Of a stretch of 64,000 nucleotides of DNA, positions 20,827 to 32,099 are shown piece after piece. The notes beneath the pieces are model-generated. The model had not been told where the DNA came from, ran no database searches, and saw only the letters and a list, made by a program, of their open reading frames with translations. Position 1 is the first letter of the stretch. Each line of letters begins with the position of its first letter. The position numbers and the translations under genes are program-made. The DNA is taken from positions 47,253 through 111,252 of the forward strand of contig JACEEZ010010165.1 of assembly GCA_016584305.1 (NCBI GenBank), read 5' to 3'. Source of the DNA: Chionoecetes opilio. Taxonomy: Eukaryota > Arthropoda > Malacostraca > Decapoda > Majidae.

Positions 20827-21092
20827 AAAGGCTCAACCTCCTATCTTCTTCTTCTTATGACAACAAGCTTGGGACATGGTGGAAACCGGGGTTTTTGGGT
20901 GGGGGAGCCCACATATAAGGGAAATAGGGGCCCCGATAAAGTCTATGAACTAGGGAAATTTCCCTAGTTTAGGTTTTTTTTGTGGGGGTCATATTTCCCT
21001 TATGTGTTGTGCTCCCCCACCCAAAAACCCCGGTTTCCCCATGTCCCCAAGCTTGTTTGGCTATAAGAAGAAGAAGATAGGGGGTGGAGCCC
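20827..21092. mobile_element. Hairpin MITE, about 266 bp
   Basis: The left arm AAGGCTCAACCTCC..CTATCTTCTTCTTCTTAT faces the right arm ATAAGAAGAAGAAGATAG..GGTGGAGCCCTT, and the inner arms (AAGCTTGGGACATG, GGGGTTTTTGGGTGGGGGAG) also pair, so the whole unit folds on itself around 20955. No coding. Confidence 0.85.
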
Positions 21093-21116
21093 TTGTTCTT
21101 AAGATTAATATTACAT

Positions 21117-21175
21117 AATATATATATATAAAATATATTTTAATTATTATATATATATATATATTATATATATAG
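21117..21175. repeat. AT-rich microsatellite
   Basis: (AT)n blocks on either side of an ATTTTAATTATT core. Confidence 0.9.
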
Positions 21176-21299
21176 GGTTGTATTTCTGTATATTTTGGTT
21201 AAATTAGAAATGTTTATAAAAGAAGGATTAATGGCTTTTTTTTGGTGTACCTGATTTTTATGTTGACATATAATTAATGGTGTAAATGATTACTCTCGC

Positions 21300-21445
21300 T
21301 TTGACGAAACAAATTGGGGAAGGATGCGGGGTTTTAAAATTATCCGAGTGTCCGAATTTTTTCGCACATAGCAAATTGTGGTTGTTATATGAGGTGAAGT
21401 TCCTATTTCCGACTAATTCCGTGTATCGTGAACTTTGTCCGTTAC
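21300..21445 (+). mobile_element. Fragment of the Tigger-like element seen at 63515-63703
   Basis: TTATCCGAGTGTCCGAATTT, GGTTGTTATATGAGGTGAAG and CCTATTTCCGACTAATTCC match the complement of 63525-63640 block by block. Termini are not preserved here. Confidence 0.55.
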
Positions 21446-21639
21446 ATCTGACGAAAGTTCGTACACTTACATACATGCAGCCATCACAAATACTACACAA
21501 TACAGGGCAATTAAAAACAATCAGAACCGCACAACGCTATACTGAACTTATTCGTAAAAGCACGCATATCCCGGGACTGGCAGAAAAAGTGTTGAAGCCG
21601 ATATTTGTTATTTTAAAGGCCCCGTAAAGCGAGGGTTGT

Positions 21640-22270
21640 GTGTATACACTAAACTTTGAAAAAGTACTACAGGAGCATCAGTGTATAACCTAATACTTTC
21701 GGTTTGGTGACATTAAGTAGGATTAGGTTATGGTCAAGAGTTTTTTCTGCATATAGGAAATACAAAATTATGAAACTAGTTATAAGAAATTGTTTTTGTT
21801 GAATATGAATGTTAATCGTATTTACTAGCTACTTTGGTTGCAATTATCTGACCAATCAGTATTACACTGGCCCTTTGTGCATTAAAATCTGAGGTTTAAA
21901 TAAAATTTTTATTTTAGTGTATAGTTTTGGGTTATTTGCTTCTGTTATTAATTTTTACTTGTCCTTATAAAACTTCTATAAAGGTACACATCAACAACAT
22001 ACTTTTTATATTATTTTGCATTTCCTTGTATATTTACCCTGTTTATCTATAAAGGTGGGAAACATCGGTAAAATTTTAGGATGAAACTATGAACATGACT
22101 ATTGTCATGTATGAACAAACACTCATAATGCTGTGCTGTCTCTATTTCCTTTCATAGCAAGGTTTAATCTGCAATAGTAACAGGGCTATGTTTCAAGTAT
22201 GTATGTGCCGGTTGCATGAAGTGTTATCCGACCCCAAGATGAAGGAGAAGACTCTGAGAGAAAGAGTGAG
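21640..22270. other. No gene seen
   Basis: AT-rich unique sequence; nothing recognisable on either strand. Confidence 0.45.
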
Positions 22271-22279
22271 AGGGGGGGT

Positions 22280-22915
22280 AAAAAAATAAATAAATATCTT
22301 ATTGCCATGGAACATGGTGTTACTATCAAAAATTACATCACAGATGTTCTATGCAATATATACTAAAAATGAAACTTCTGAAAGTCACGCAAATAAAAAA
22401 AAATACATAAAAAAAAAGTCAAACGAAAAATTAAAGGGAAAATTTAATTATAACATTAAACAATAAGAACTAAAAGTCACTTCAAATACTTTTTAAAAAA
22501 ATACAAAATATGCAACTGCTATTTGATATGGGGAAACAAATTATAGTTTTACTTAGGGTCAATTAAAGTAAATTTATAAGTCAAGACTTAAAGTATAGAC
22601 CTCCATAATTAATGATGCATGAAGGCAAATTGTTCCATAGTTTTTAAAGGGCCCTTTTTACAGTGATGGGTCTTTGGGACCAGTCTGTTCTGGCTCTTGG
22701 CCCCATAAAGGTCTTTTTAGCTGCCTTGTTGTACTGGGGTGTATTTTCCCTGACAATGGAAAACTAGATACCACTCCCGGGTCAACCCATTGACAGCCTT
22801 ATAAAAAGCGAAACATTTTTCATAAATATATCTGTCTTTAATTGTTAACCACTTTAACTCTTTTATATAGGATAACGTGATCCTTCTTTCTAGCTCCTCC
22901 AATAGCTAGTTTAGC
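22280..22915 (-). mobile_element. L2/CR1-like non-LTR retrotransposon, 3' terminal part
   Basis: The minus frame at 22902-22717 reads ITLSYIKELKWLTIKDRYIY then FAFYKAVNGL, the conserved LxWLPIxxRI...xFKxLNGLAP segment that ends CR1/L2/Rex-type RTs. Continuing, with a stop, it reads RLVPKTHH and KKGPFKNYGTICL, matching the usual R-S-F-x-x-x-G-xx-xWNSLP end. It finishes at a GATATTTATTTATTT tail, the short-repeat 3' end of this clade. Confidence 0.7.
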
Positions 22916-23520
22916 TGCAATATTTTGCAGTTTTTAAAACACTAAAAAGTAAAGTTGAGAAAGTATTTTTTTGAGTCCCATATACCCATACAGTAATTCC
23001 CTTAAGCTGAGAGAGAGAGAGAGAGATTAATTTAATGCCAAAAATTTGCCAGAATGAAAAACAGCCCCCTATCTTCCAAGCAAATATAAATCACCCAACC
23101 CCCCCAAAGCGGAAAATCCCGGGCACTGGCGGCAGATGATGGCCAGTTAATGAATCCCTCATTAATACCTGCCCTTGCCATCAGGTGCAAACAGTTAATA
23201 AAAAAAATAAGTCACTAATGTGGAAAATCGACCCGCCAGCCCCATATGATGTCCGTAGGTGCCCGCCTCTTTACCTTGCCCTATTAAAAGTCCCTTGGTT
23301 TATGGAGAAAAAAACCATTAATGTGAAGGATATGTGTTGTGATCCATTCACAATATCGTCAGTCAGTTATCGTAACTTATTAATGGCTTTCATTCGACGT
23401 ACACTTTCGTCAGTGGGGGCTGTTTTGTTTACAGTTATCAGCTGTGAGCGCCGAGCGGGCGAGCCTCGAACACCACTGTCAGCCGTTCTGGCGAGGCACG
23501 AAAACGAGAGAGAAGCCGCA

Positions 23521-23554
23521 AGAAGCCGTAAGAAGCCGGCTTCTTACGGCTTCT
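23521..23554. other. Perfect 34-bp palindrome
   Basis: AGAAGCCGTAAGAAGCC is followed at once by its reverse complement. It is preceded by partial copies of AGAAGCCG. Confidence 0.9.
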
Positions 23555-23577
23555 CTCACCAAAATTCGCCTAATCTC

Positions 23578-23713
23578 TGTGCCTTGGCTGTGGCTAACTA
23601 GCGTGTGTGCCTTGTCTGTGGCTAACTAGCGTGTGTGCCTTGGCTGTGGCTAACTAGCGTGTGTGCCTTGGCTGTGGCTAACTAGCGTGTGTGCCTTGTC
23701 TGTGGCTAACTAC
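23578..23713. repeat. 28-bp minisatellite, five copies
   Basis: The unit is CCTTGGCTGTGGCTAACTAG followed by CGTGTGTG; alternate units carry GGCTG or GTCTG. It follows directly after the palindrome at 23521. Confidence 0.9.
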
Positions 23714-23847
23714 CGTGGGAACATTGGGGGTTTTGGCTCGGCAAATACAAAGCCAGGAGCGAAAAGGCTACATTTCTAGCGTTTGCCTAGACTCTCCCCC
23801 TTCCCCCAACAACACACACACACAATCTAGCCCCATCCCATAAACCT

Positions 23848-23927
23848 AAGGGGGGCACTGCCCCCCCACTGTGGGGGGCTCCGCATTTTCATGGGGGGGG
23901 GGGCACGTGCCCCCCGTACCTACGCCA
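23848..23927. mobile_element. Truncated MITE of the CAGTGGCGTAGC class
   Basis: Keeps the GGGGGGCTCCGCATTTTCAT and GGCACGTGCCCCCCGTA blocks and the terminal TACGCC found at 2580-2644; the left end is missing. Confidence 0.65.
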
Positions 23928-24279
23928 GGGCAGCAAAAAGCCTTGGGCCGCTGCCAGCCTCCCGGTGACGTCATGACTTAGGCTCCGCCCACGTAAATAT
24001 ATTAAAAAAAAAAAACTTGTTCCTGGTTCAATCTTGGATCTGATTACAGTTTTAGAATTGGCATTTCATATGATGAATTTTGATATCTACCATGATTTTT
24101 AATGCGATATTTAAAAAGTCGATAAAAATTAGAAGAAATATGGCGCTGGTGGCGCCCCCTATATAGTCTGTTTATTTTTATCATTTTCCCGCCAATTCCA
24201 GGTTTATGAGGCTTTTCTTGTTTGTCTGATTTATATCCAAAATTTCCATATAGACTGATTTCGACAATAGACGGCATTT

Positions 24280-24520
24280 CCATGCCGACCGGGGTAATTT
24301 GGTCCTGGTTTTGACAAACTTTGATCTAGTTTCCATATCTATTGAAATAAACAAGCAAAAATTTAATACAATCATAGGAGGGTCACTACCTATATGACAT
24401 TAAAGTTTGAACAAATTTCCATTATAGCTCTGTTAGCAATACACTTGAGAAGTGCGGATCGCATTGTTACACTAAATGGGGTAAATCGGACTTAACTGGG
24501 GTAAATCGGTCCTATATACA
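24280..24520. mobile_element. Unclassified GGGGTAA-type repeat, copy a
   Basis: Contains CCGACCGGGGTAATTTGGTC at the left and GGGGTAAATCGGTCC at the right; the whole block is repeated in reverse complement at 27425-27670, including AAACTTTGATCTAGTTTCC and GAACAAATTTCCATTATAG. Confidence 0.7.
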
Positions 24521-25470
24521 AAACTTGTCGGTATAAACAAAACTTCTTTTTTTCTTCAAAATTTGACAAACCTCCAAAAACTTAAACAACGTTTCATACC
24601 ATGCCCATGGACATTGTCAAACATTCTGTGAGCTGTTCTTCACATTCTCTGGGGAGGCGGAAAAGATGACCAAGATGTGGAAATTATCCACTAAATACCG
24701 CTCTAATTTTGAGTAAGGTTAATTTGAATGGTGGAATTTGGCGCCTACCGTCAGGAACTCGGGATACGAACACAAATTCCACCTATGTATATATTATAAT
24801 AGATTTGGGTATATTAAGATGTAATTAGATATAAATTTGGTGGTATTCATCTATAATACCACAATTAATCAAAGGATTAACATAGTATAAGAATTGTGAG
24901 TGACCCACGTATGGGAGTAAAATATTATTGGAACAAATACGTGGCGGTCACGAGCCAAGCTGAAAGTTTATTTCAGTGGAGGTAATTTAGTAACGCGTCA
25001 GCCACTACGACATGAGGTCGGAGTGAGTGGTTTGATGATACACTAAGGTGTAGTCAACTCATAATAATAGGAGTACATTTTAACCGATCAATCGGTTAAA
25101 AAAGGACAAAGTGTAAAACACACTTTGATAATATCGGCTCAGCTGTGAAAAGCTTCGTCGGCCGACCAACCATCGCGGCCATTTTAGGTGGAGTTTTCAA
25201 CCAGTCACCACGAAAGCCACGAGTTCCACTCCCAGCCTGTTGCAACTCTGACCACATCGACATCCAATACTTCCCCAAGGATAGAGATCAAGCCAACGCA
25301 TAATACAACCCACCTGCCACTGCTGAGTATACCTTAGTTACAGCTAAATAGGGTATCATAGCAGATTAAGGTAGAATTGGGTTATCGCATGGCGAGTTCA
25401 CATTAATCAACATTATAATTTTAACAGTTGTTGTCGACCATCAATTGGTGGTGGATAATTCCAACACGCA
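24521..25470. other. No gene seen; part matches 27270-27400 inverted
   Basis: 24590-24665 (CATGCCCATGG..CACATTCTCTGGGGAGGCGG) recurs inverted at 27290-27365. The rest is unique AT-rich sequence without a supportable gene. Confidence 0.5.
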
Positions 25471-25582
25471 CACGTTTGGGTTCCAGTCTTGAGTTCCTAG
25501 TCTTTCTTCTTTTTCTAGGTCTATGTTAGTTTTTCTTTTATAATTTCTAGGCATTGTTACTTAATTTAGTATTATTTTACAC

Positions 25583-25898
25583 TAGGGCCAGAATTCCCTA
25601 CACAATTGGGAGTATAGTTTCTGTTTACCTTATTGGATTCTAGGAAACATTCTCTATGAGCTTCCGCCACAAATCATTACTTTTGGAGATATGACATGTT
25701 GTTTATAGAGAGGCGAGAGACAATTGTTTACGTGCGCCTCACTCTTCCTCTTGTGACCTGCATTGCCTCTGTTCTTACCTTGCCATGGACACTTTTTAAT
25801 GAGGATTTTGCTTTAGTTAAGAGGTTAAAACGTGGGGTTAGATTAGGTTAGGTTAGTGAGTCAAAAGGTTGGGTTAGGTTAGTTAATTTTCATATCTA
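25583..25898. repeat. Direct extra copy of the palindrome-arm segment 26703-27020
   Basis: Starts GGGCCAGAATTCCCTACACA and runs through GCGCCTCACTCTTCCTCTTG and TTAGGTTAGGTTAGTGAG to TTAATTTTCATATCT. The first 120 bases of this segment recur at least seven times between 25500 and 28680 in both orientations. Confidence 0.8.
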
Positions 25899-27424
25899 CT
25901 ATAGTACCGACTGGGGTAATTTGGTCCTTCCAACGGACCGGTTCTATTCGGACCGCCATCTTTGCTTTGGTGTTTGTTTCAATATAAATAAGAGTGTAAC
26001 AGTTTTGAATATCCCATGTAGTAAAACAACCATTTTAACATTTCTAGTATTAATATGAATATAAATATCAATATGTAACTGAACCCAGGAACCAAAATAG
26101 AAAAAGAGTAAAATGACAGCAAAAAAAAGTTGCGGCAAAGTTTGTTTACAAAATCAGCTGATTTGGCGAATTTTCATGGGATTCAAATACGAGATGGAGT
26201 ACATTCTTGTAAATAAGCGTATATAGAGTGTTTTTCCTCTACTTTAACATGAATATATCAGAAATGCTCTATCTTGTCTCATTTTCGTATGATCAATGCT
26301 CAGTTTGGGTCCGTATTTACCCCGGTGACAAAAACACTCGCGGGGTAAATTGGACCCAGTGTAATGTACCCCTCACGGCATATCACGGTGAGGATTAACT
26401 GCTTATTTGCACTTGTTTCTTTTGTTTCAGGTTGTTGAATGCTAATATGGAATTAGTTTAAGGGTGCTGGTATATAAATTAAGGGTAAATTTTTACTCAA
26501 GGACCAGAATTCTCTACACAATTGGGAGAATGATTTCTGTTTACCTTAATGGATACGGTATATGTGCAGTTTCAACCAATACTTCCTATAAACCAATACT
26601 CTCCTGACATAACTGGGGGGCTATGCACCCCCATACCTCCCTGCTAGTTAACTAATCTAACATGGGCATTGATTACGTAGCCTAACGGTATTATTTTACA
26701 TTAGGACCGAAATTCCCTACACAATTGGGAGTGTGGTTCTGTTTACCTTATTGAATTCTAGGAAACATTTTCTCTGAATTTCCGTCGCAAATCATTACTT
26801 TCGAAGATAATGACATGTTCATAGGGAGGCGAGAGCCAAGTGTTTACGTGCGCCTGACTCTTCTTCCTCTTGTGACCTGCATCGCCTCTGTTCTTCCCTT
26901 GCCGCGGACACTTTTTTAATGCAGATTTGACTTTAGTTTGGAGGTTAAAGCGTGGGTTAGCTTAGATTAGGTTAGGTTAGTGAGTCTAACGGGGGGGTTA
27001 GGTTAGTTTAATTTTCATATCTCCTATACACTCCTTCCTATTAAAAACATCTTATATCTCCGAAAGAAGTGCCTTGTGACGGAAGCTCATACAGAGAATG
27101 TTTCCTAGAATCCAATAAGGTAAACAGAAACCATACTCCCAATTGTGTAGGGAATTCTGGCCCTAGTGTAAAATATTACTAAATTAAGTAACAATGCTTA
27201 GAAATTATAAAAGAAAACTAACATAGACCTAGAAAAAGAAGAAAGACTAGGAACTCAAAGACTGGAACCCAAACGTGTGCGTGTTGGTCATCTTTTCCGC
27301 CTCCCCAGAGAATGTGAAGAACAGCTCACATAATGTTTGATAGTGTCCATGGGCATGGTATGACATGTTGTTTAAGTTTTTGGAGGTTTGTCAAATTTTG
27401 AAGAATTTTTTTTTTTTTTTATAT

Positions 27425-27670
27425 ATATATATATGACCAATTTACCCCAGAGTTAGGTCCGATTTACCCCATTTAGTGTAACAATGCGGTCCGCACTTCG
27501 CAGTGTATTGCTAACAGAGCTATAATGAAAATTTGTTCAAACTTTAATGACACATAAGTAGTGACCCTCCTAGGATTGTATTAACTTTTTGTTTGTTTAT
27601 TTCAATAGATATGGAAACTAAATCAAAGTTTGTTAAAACCAGGACCAAATTACCCCGGTCGGCACTACCC
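27425..27670. mobile_element. Unclassified GGGGTAA-type repeat, copy b (inverted)
   Basis: Reverse complement of 24280-24520. It lies in the palindrome spacer and ends CCAAATTACCCCGGTCGGCA. An AT/poly(T) tract (27405-27435) lies at its left side. Confidence 0.7.
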
Positions 27671-28415
27671 TCTCCTTCACATAAAAAATATTTTATCTCC
27701 AAAAGTAGTGATTTGCGGAGGAAGCTCATAGAGAGAGTATTTCTTAGAGTCCATGGTATAGGTGCAGTTTAAACCAATACACGCTGGGTGGTTTTAAATA
27801 TCCTAAACGTTTCGTTTTCATCATAAGGAATATTTCTAACCCCTACAACAGCTGGCGGAAATGAAAAATAGCAGAAGGGGGTTATGGGGGGCGAAACCCC
27901 CCCAGTGAGGTTAGGTTGGTAAATGTCTACACTAGGACCGAAATTCTCTACATACTCGGGAGTATGCTTTCTGTTTATCATATTGGATTCTAAGAAACAT
28001 TCTCTCTATGAGCTTCCATCACAAAGCACTTCTTTCGGAGATATAAGATGTTTTTAATAGGAAGGAGATCCGAGTGTATAGGAGATATGAAAATTAAACT
28101 AACCTAACCCCACCTTTTGACTCACTAACCTAACCTAACCCACGCTTTAACCTCCAAACTAAAGTAAAATCTGCATTAAAAAAGTGTCCGCGGCAAGGGA
28201 AGAACAGAGGCGATGCAGGTCACAAGAGGAAGAAGAGTGAGGCTCACGTAAACACTTGGCTCTCGCCTCCCTATGAACATGTCATTATCTCCAAAAGTAA
28301 TAATTTGCGACTGAAACTCAGAGAAAATGTTTCCTAGAATCCAATAAGGGAAACAGAAACCACACTCCCAATTGTGTAGGGAATTTCGGTCCTAATGTAA
28401 AATAATACCGTTAGG

Positions 28416-28535
28416 TTACGTAATCAATACCCATGTTAGGTTAGTTAACTAGCAGGGAGGTATGGGTGGGCATAGCAGGTTACGTAATCAATACCCATGT
28501 TAGGTTAGTTAACTAGCAGAGAGGTACGGGTGGAC
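28416..28535. repeat. 60-bp tandem duplication in right palindrome arm
   Basis: GGTTACGTAATCAATACCCATGTTAGGTTAGTTAACTAGCAG-type sequence occurs twice in tandem here but once in the left arm (26640-26690), so it arose after the arms separated. Confidence 0.8.
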
Positions 28536-28676
28536 ATAGCCCCCCAGTTATGTCGGGAGAGTATTGGTTTATAGGAAGTATTGGTTGAAACTGCACATTT
28601 ACTGTATCCATTAAGGTAAACAGAAATCATACTCCCAATTGTGTAGAGAATTCTGGTCCTTGAGTAAAGATTTACC

Positions 28677-30664
28677 CTTAATAAAGCCTTTAATGGGCAC
28701 TTACAGAGTTTGTTTAGGAAACAAATATTTAATGCCATTTTCCTTTATTTTGATCAGTAAGAAACAACTTTCACTAGGAACGTTTTTGTTCATATGTTAT
28801 GAACCTCTACAATTTTGTTGAGCTGCCCAGTTATGGTTACTTACTCAATATTTTTTATTTATATTTGTAACTAGGAAAACACAAGAAAACTAAGTTTTTT
28901 TTAGGTATTTGATATCTCTATAAGCTGATGTTGTATTTTTCTTTGTTTAAGTAATGAAACAACGACATATGGAAATGCAGATTCGTTTTTGAAGAAGAAA
29001 AGAATCCTTCTCTTTTCACAAAAAATCTATATAAATATTTGTTAATCCCAAAATACATAATTGAGCATTAAAAAACTATCACTATAAATAAATGAGAAGT
29101 CAAATCATTTTGAGGCAATTCCTTATCTAGTTGATATTGAAAGACCCTGTGTTGAAATTGAAAGATCCAATATTTTCGCCTATAAATAGAATTTTTTTTT
29201 TTTCGTCCAAATCATCATCCAAATCAGTACATTCCAGTACATAACGTAGTTTTGCCTTGGTATTAGAGCAGATCATGAATGATTCCAGAAGAACATGACC
29301 TGCAACAGATTTTGTAACCCCACTTTTGGGGCTAAATTTTCATATACTGTCGTAGTTTTTCTGCTTTTCTACCTTTATAAGGAGCCAGTCCTCATCAATA
29401 ATATGCTATTTGCTGCATTTTGTATTCTTGCACTCTTCACGAAATATTTCAAACAGTGGCCTCACCTTACAGAATTTATCTTCACTATTCTCAATATCAT
29501 TATCTGAGAAATGTATGTACCGTTTGAGGAATTTTAACCGCTTAGAACTCATGATATCAGCAACTAGGGAGTAACGCAGCTGTGCACTCCAGTAATCATA
29601 AGCTGCTGGTAATTTGCATATGCCCGTGTAAAGTAGCACTGCAAGACATTTTAGGATTTGGTCTTCATCTGTTTTGATGCTGTTGGACAACTTTTGCACG
29701 GAGTACAAATTTGTCTGGTGCACTATGTGGCTAACCATTTTAGGGGTAAAGAACAGAGAAAAGTAATGGTAATTAAGGTGTTTAAAGATCATTATGGCAT
29801 GGTATATTCAGTCTCTTGTGGATAGAGATTATCAGTATCCCTCCTCCAGAGTCGTTCTCGCAAAATAATCTTTGGGAATTTCAGGATTAGGATTTTCGAC
29901 AACCAAATTTTCATTACTTACAATACGATTTTTGGCATATGGTTTCTGAGGCTGTTGAATAGCAGCACTTTCTTGTTCATGAGTACGTATAATTTGATAA
30001 TCATCTTTATATGCTCTCATCTTCATTACTTTCACCCAAAAAAGGATTGAAATCTGAATCATCAACATCATCATCATTGTCCAGGCCATCATCAGAATTA
30101 TCAGCATTATTTGGAATTTCAGCCTATAGGTTCTTGTGTCTGGTCCCATAGAATGATTTTGGTTCTATCTTGTTGTCTGTGGAAAACTATATATTATCAA
30201 TTTTATGAATTATCAACATGACAACAATTTTGTTGAGCCGCCCCACTACCCACAAATTTTTTCCATAACTGGGCCGCTCAACAAAATTGTTGACTAACAT
30301 TTAGAGCGCCGGTATTATATCATAGTCATCACAATTCAAACAAAATTACTACTCATTATTGTCACCGACATTTAAATGTCAAAATATGAACAAGAAAAGA
30401 ATGATTACTTACCTATATCACACGAAGATGAGGAGAGAAACACAAAGAAAATCTACAGAGTCCACCTGGCCGTGTTCCCTTTTTTACAATGAGTCGTATC
30501 CTCAACGCAAAGCCTTATATTGGGAAACTTATACACTAGGCTAACATCTATAATGCTGTTGAACAGCCTGAACAAGGATACTTCATTCAGAACCTGCATT
30601 AAATTTGTTTTTATAATGGCTGAATGTGCCTCAACAATTTTGTTGAGCAAACCAGCTTAAGGGT
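28677..30664 (-). mobile_element. piggyBac-like DNA transposon inserted at TTAA in the palindrome arm
   Basis: Comparison with the uninterrupted left arm (26467-26500) places the insertion at TTAA. The right junction reads GGGTTAATTTATATAC. An ACAATTTTGTTGAGC motif sits near both ends and in inverted pairs (28810, 30228, 30280 complement, 30631), a subterminal repeat pattern. The interior encodes remnants of a piggyBac-type transposase on the minus strand. The left terminus is less clean (CCCTTAATAAAGCC). Confidence 0.75.
29150..30149 (-). pseudogene. piggyBac-type transposase (DDE_Tnp_1_7-like), broken
   Basis: The first frame (30149-29832) is an acidic N-terminal part ending NPNPEIPKDYFARTTLEEGY. 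The second (29792-29406) reads HLNYHYFSLFFTPKMVSHIV, DEDQILKCLAVLLYTGICKL, PAAYDYWSAQLRYSLVADIM and FLKRYIHFSDNDIENSEDKF followed by KVRPLFEIFREEC. Yxxx-DYWS, the MS-x-x-R-x-x-xL-RYIHFxDN block and DKxxKVRP are signatures of piggyBac transposases. Further down, frames shift but LRQYMK and KWGYKI...SSGIIHDLL...YQGK match the QYMPxKPxKWGxK region. Catalytic residues cannot all be traced; it is a pseudogene. Confidence 0.82.
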
Positions 30665-31246
30665 TAATTTATATACCAGCACCCTTAAACTAATTCCATA
30701 TTAGCATTCAACAACCTGAAACAAAAGAAACTAAGTGCAAATAAGCAGTTAATCCTCACCGTGATATGCCGTGGGGGGTACATTACACAGAGTCCAATTT
30801 ACCCCACGAGTGTTTTTGTCACCGGGGTAAATACGAACCCAAACTGAGCATTGATCATACAAAAATGAGACAAGATAGAGCATTTCTGATATGTTCATGT
30901 TAAAGTTGAGGAAAAGCACTCCATATACGCTTATTTACAAGAATGTACTCCGTCTCGTATTTGAATCCCATGAAAGTTTGCCAAATCAGCTGATTTTGTA
31001 AACAAACTTTGCTGCAACTATTTTTTGCTGTTATTTTACTCATTTTCTATTTTGGTTCCTCGGTTCAGTTACATACCGATATTTATATTCATATTAATAC
31101 TAGAAATGTAAAAAGGGTTGTTTTACTACATGGGATATTCAAAACTGTTACACTCTTATTTATAAAGAAACAAACACCAAAGCAAAGATGGCGGTCCGAA
31201 TAGAACCGGTCCGTTGGAAGGACCGGGTTACCCCGGTCGACACTAC

Positions 31247-32099
31247 TTAGTGAGGCGCGTTATGAGGCTATGGACGTGAAGGCTCGCAGTCATGGTCTGG
31301 CAAGGCAACTCCGCAAAAAAACTTTTTTTTTATTCTTGGGTTTGAGACAATAATTGTGTTAGATAATTAAGCCAATATGTTTGTTATATTTTTTAGATAT
31401 GTTATCATGCTTGTTTCACGGTCCTAAGTTCGGGCTTGGCGTAACCCTTATGTATGTTTTTTATTCCATTTTTTTCCCCGTCTATCCCCTAAGCTTAGAT
31501 GTATTAGGTTTTATGTTTCTTGATTTATTGGAAGGTTTGTTCATTCATTTCAGCCGCTATTTACGCCGTCATGATGTCTGGGTAGCGGAAAGTACTCTCG
31601 GTGTTCACCCTGTGACGTCACCACTTGCCCCCGATAACACTGGTCGACAAAAAAAAATCGAAGATATGGTTCAGGACTAAATGAAGCTGATTATAGGTAA
31701 ATCGACCCTGCTGAACTCGAATCTGATGTTCAATTAACTCTATCACGTCCAGTTTTTGAGAACCAGACGCAATTCATGAAAAAATATGGGTAAAATCAGC
31801 AGAAATAGGTTTCACCAATGTTTTCATTTTAAACTCTTAATCTTTTCTTTTCTCAAGCCTATTTAGGGCAGTGCAGTGTTTTTGAGTCAGTGTGGTTTGT
31901 GCAGTGAGCAGAGGAGGGTGTGCGCTCTGCGTATTGGCGAGGGGTTAGCAGGCTGTGTAGTACATTTTTACCTACTGATCGTACAGTTATTGACATATGT
32001 TTAAACATTTTATTTTTCTTTGCAGATATGATGTGTTTGATTTAGTAGAGTCCTAATTTTAGTTGGTTTACCATATATAGTACCTTGTACCGGGCTGTG
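31247..32099. other. No gene seen; upstream of the 32.1-kb ORF
   Basis: AT-rich sequence with a frame at 31381-31680 that has no recognisable motif. The stretch 31860-32030 would be the promoter or 5' UTR region of the following ORF if it is expressed; no TATA or initiator is convincing. Confidence 0.4.

Larger units (their letters stand above)
25902..31246. repeat. 5.3-kb palindrome, right arm split by a piggyBac-like element
   Basis: The left arm 25902-27180 is the reverse complement of 31246-27945 once 28677-30664 is removed. Paired marks: ACGGACCGGTTCTATTCGGA (25933) with its complement near 31196; AATCAGCTGATTTGG (26151) with 30982; GCTGGTATATAAATTAAGGG (26467) with 30672; CCGCGGACACTTTTTTAATG (26902) with 28180. 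Arms are about 1.3 kb, spacer about 765 bp. The spacer contains an inverted copy of 24280-24520. Arm ends carry CCGGGGTAA/TTACCCCGG. No ORF of note in the arms. Confidence 0.82.

Noticed and set aside
25902..31246. LTR retrotransposon (paired long repeats)
   Set aside because: The long repeats are inverted, not direct, and no gag, protease or integrase is present.
31381..31680. Hydrophobic 99-residue ORF as a membrane protein
   Set aside because: Composition follows local AT richness; no start context, conservation sign or splice support.
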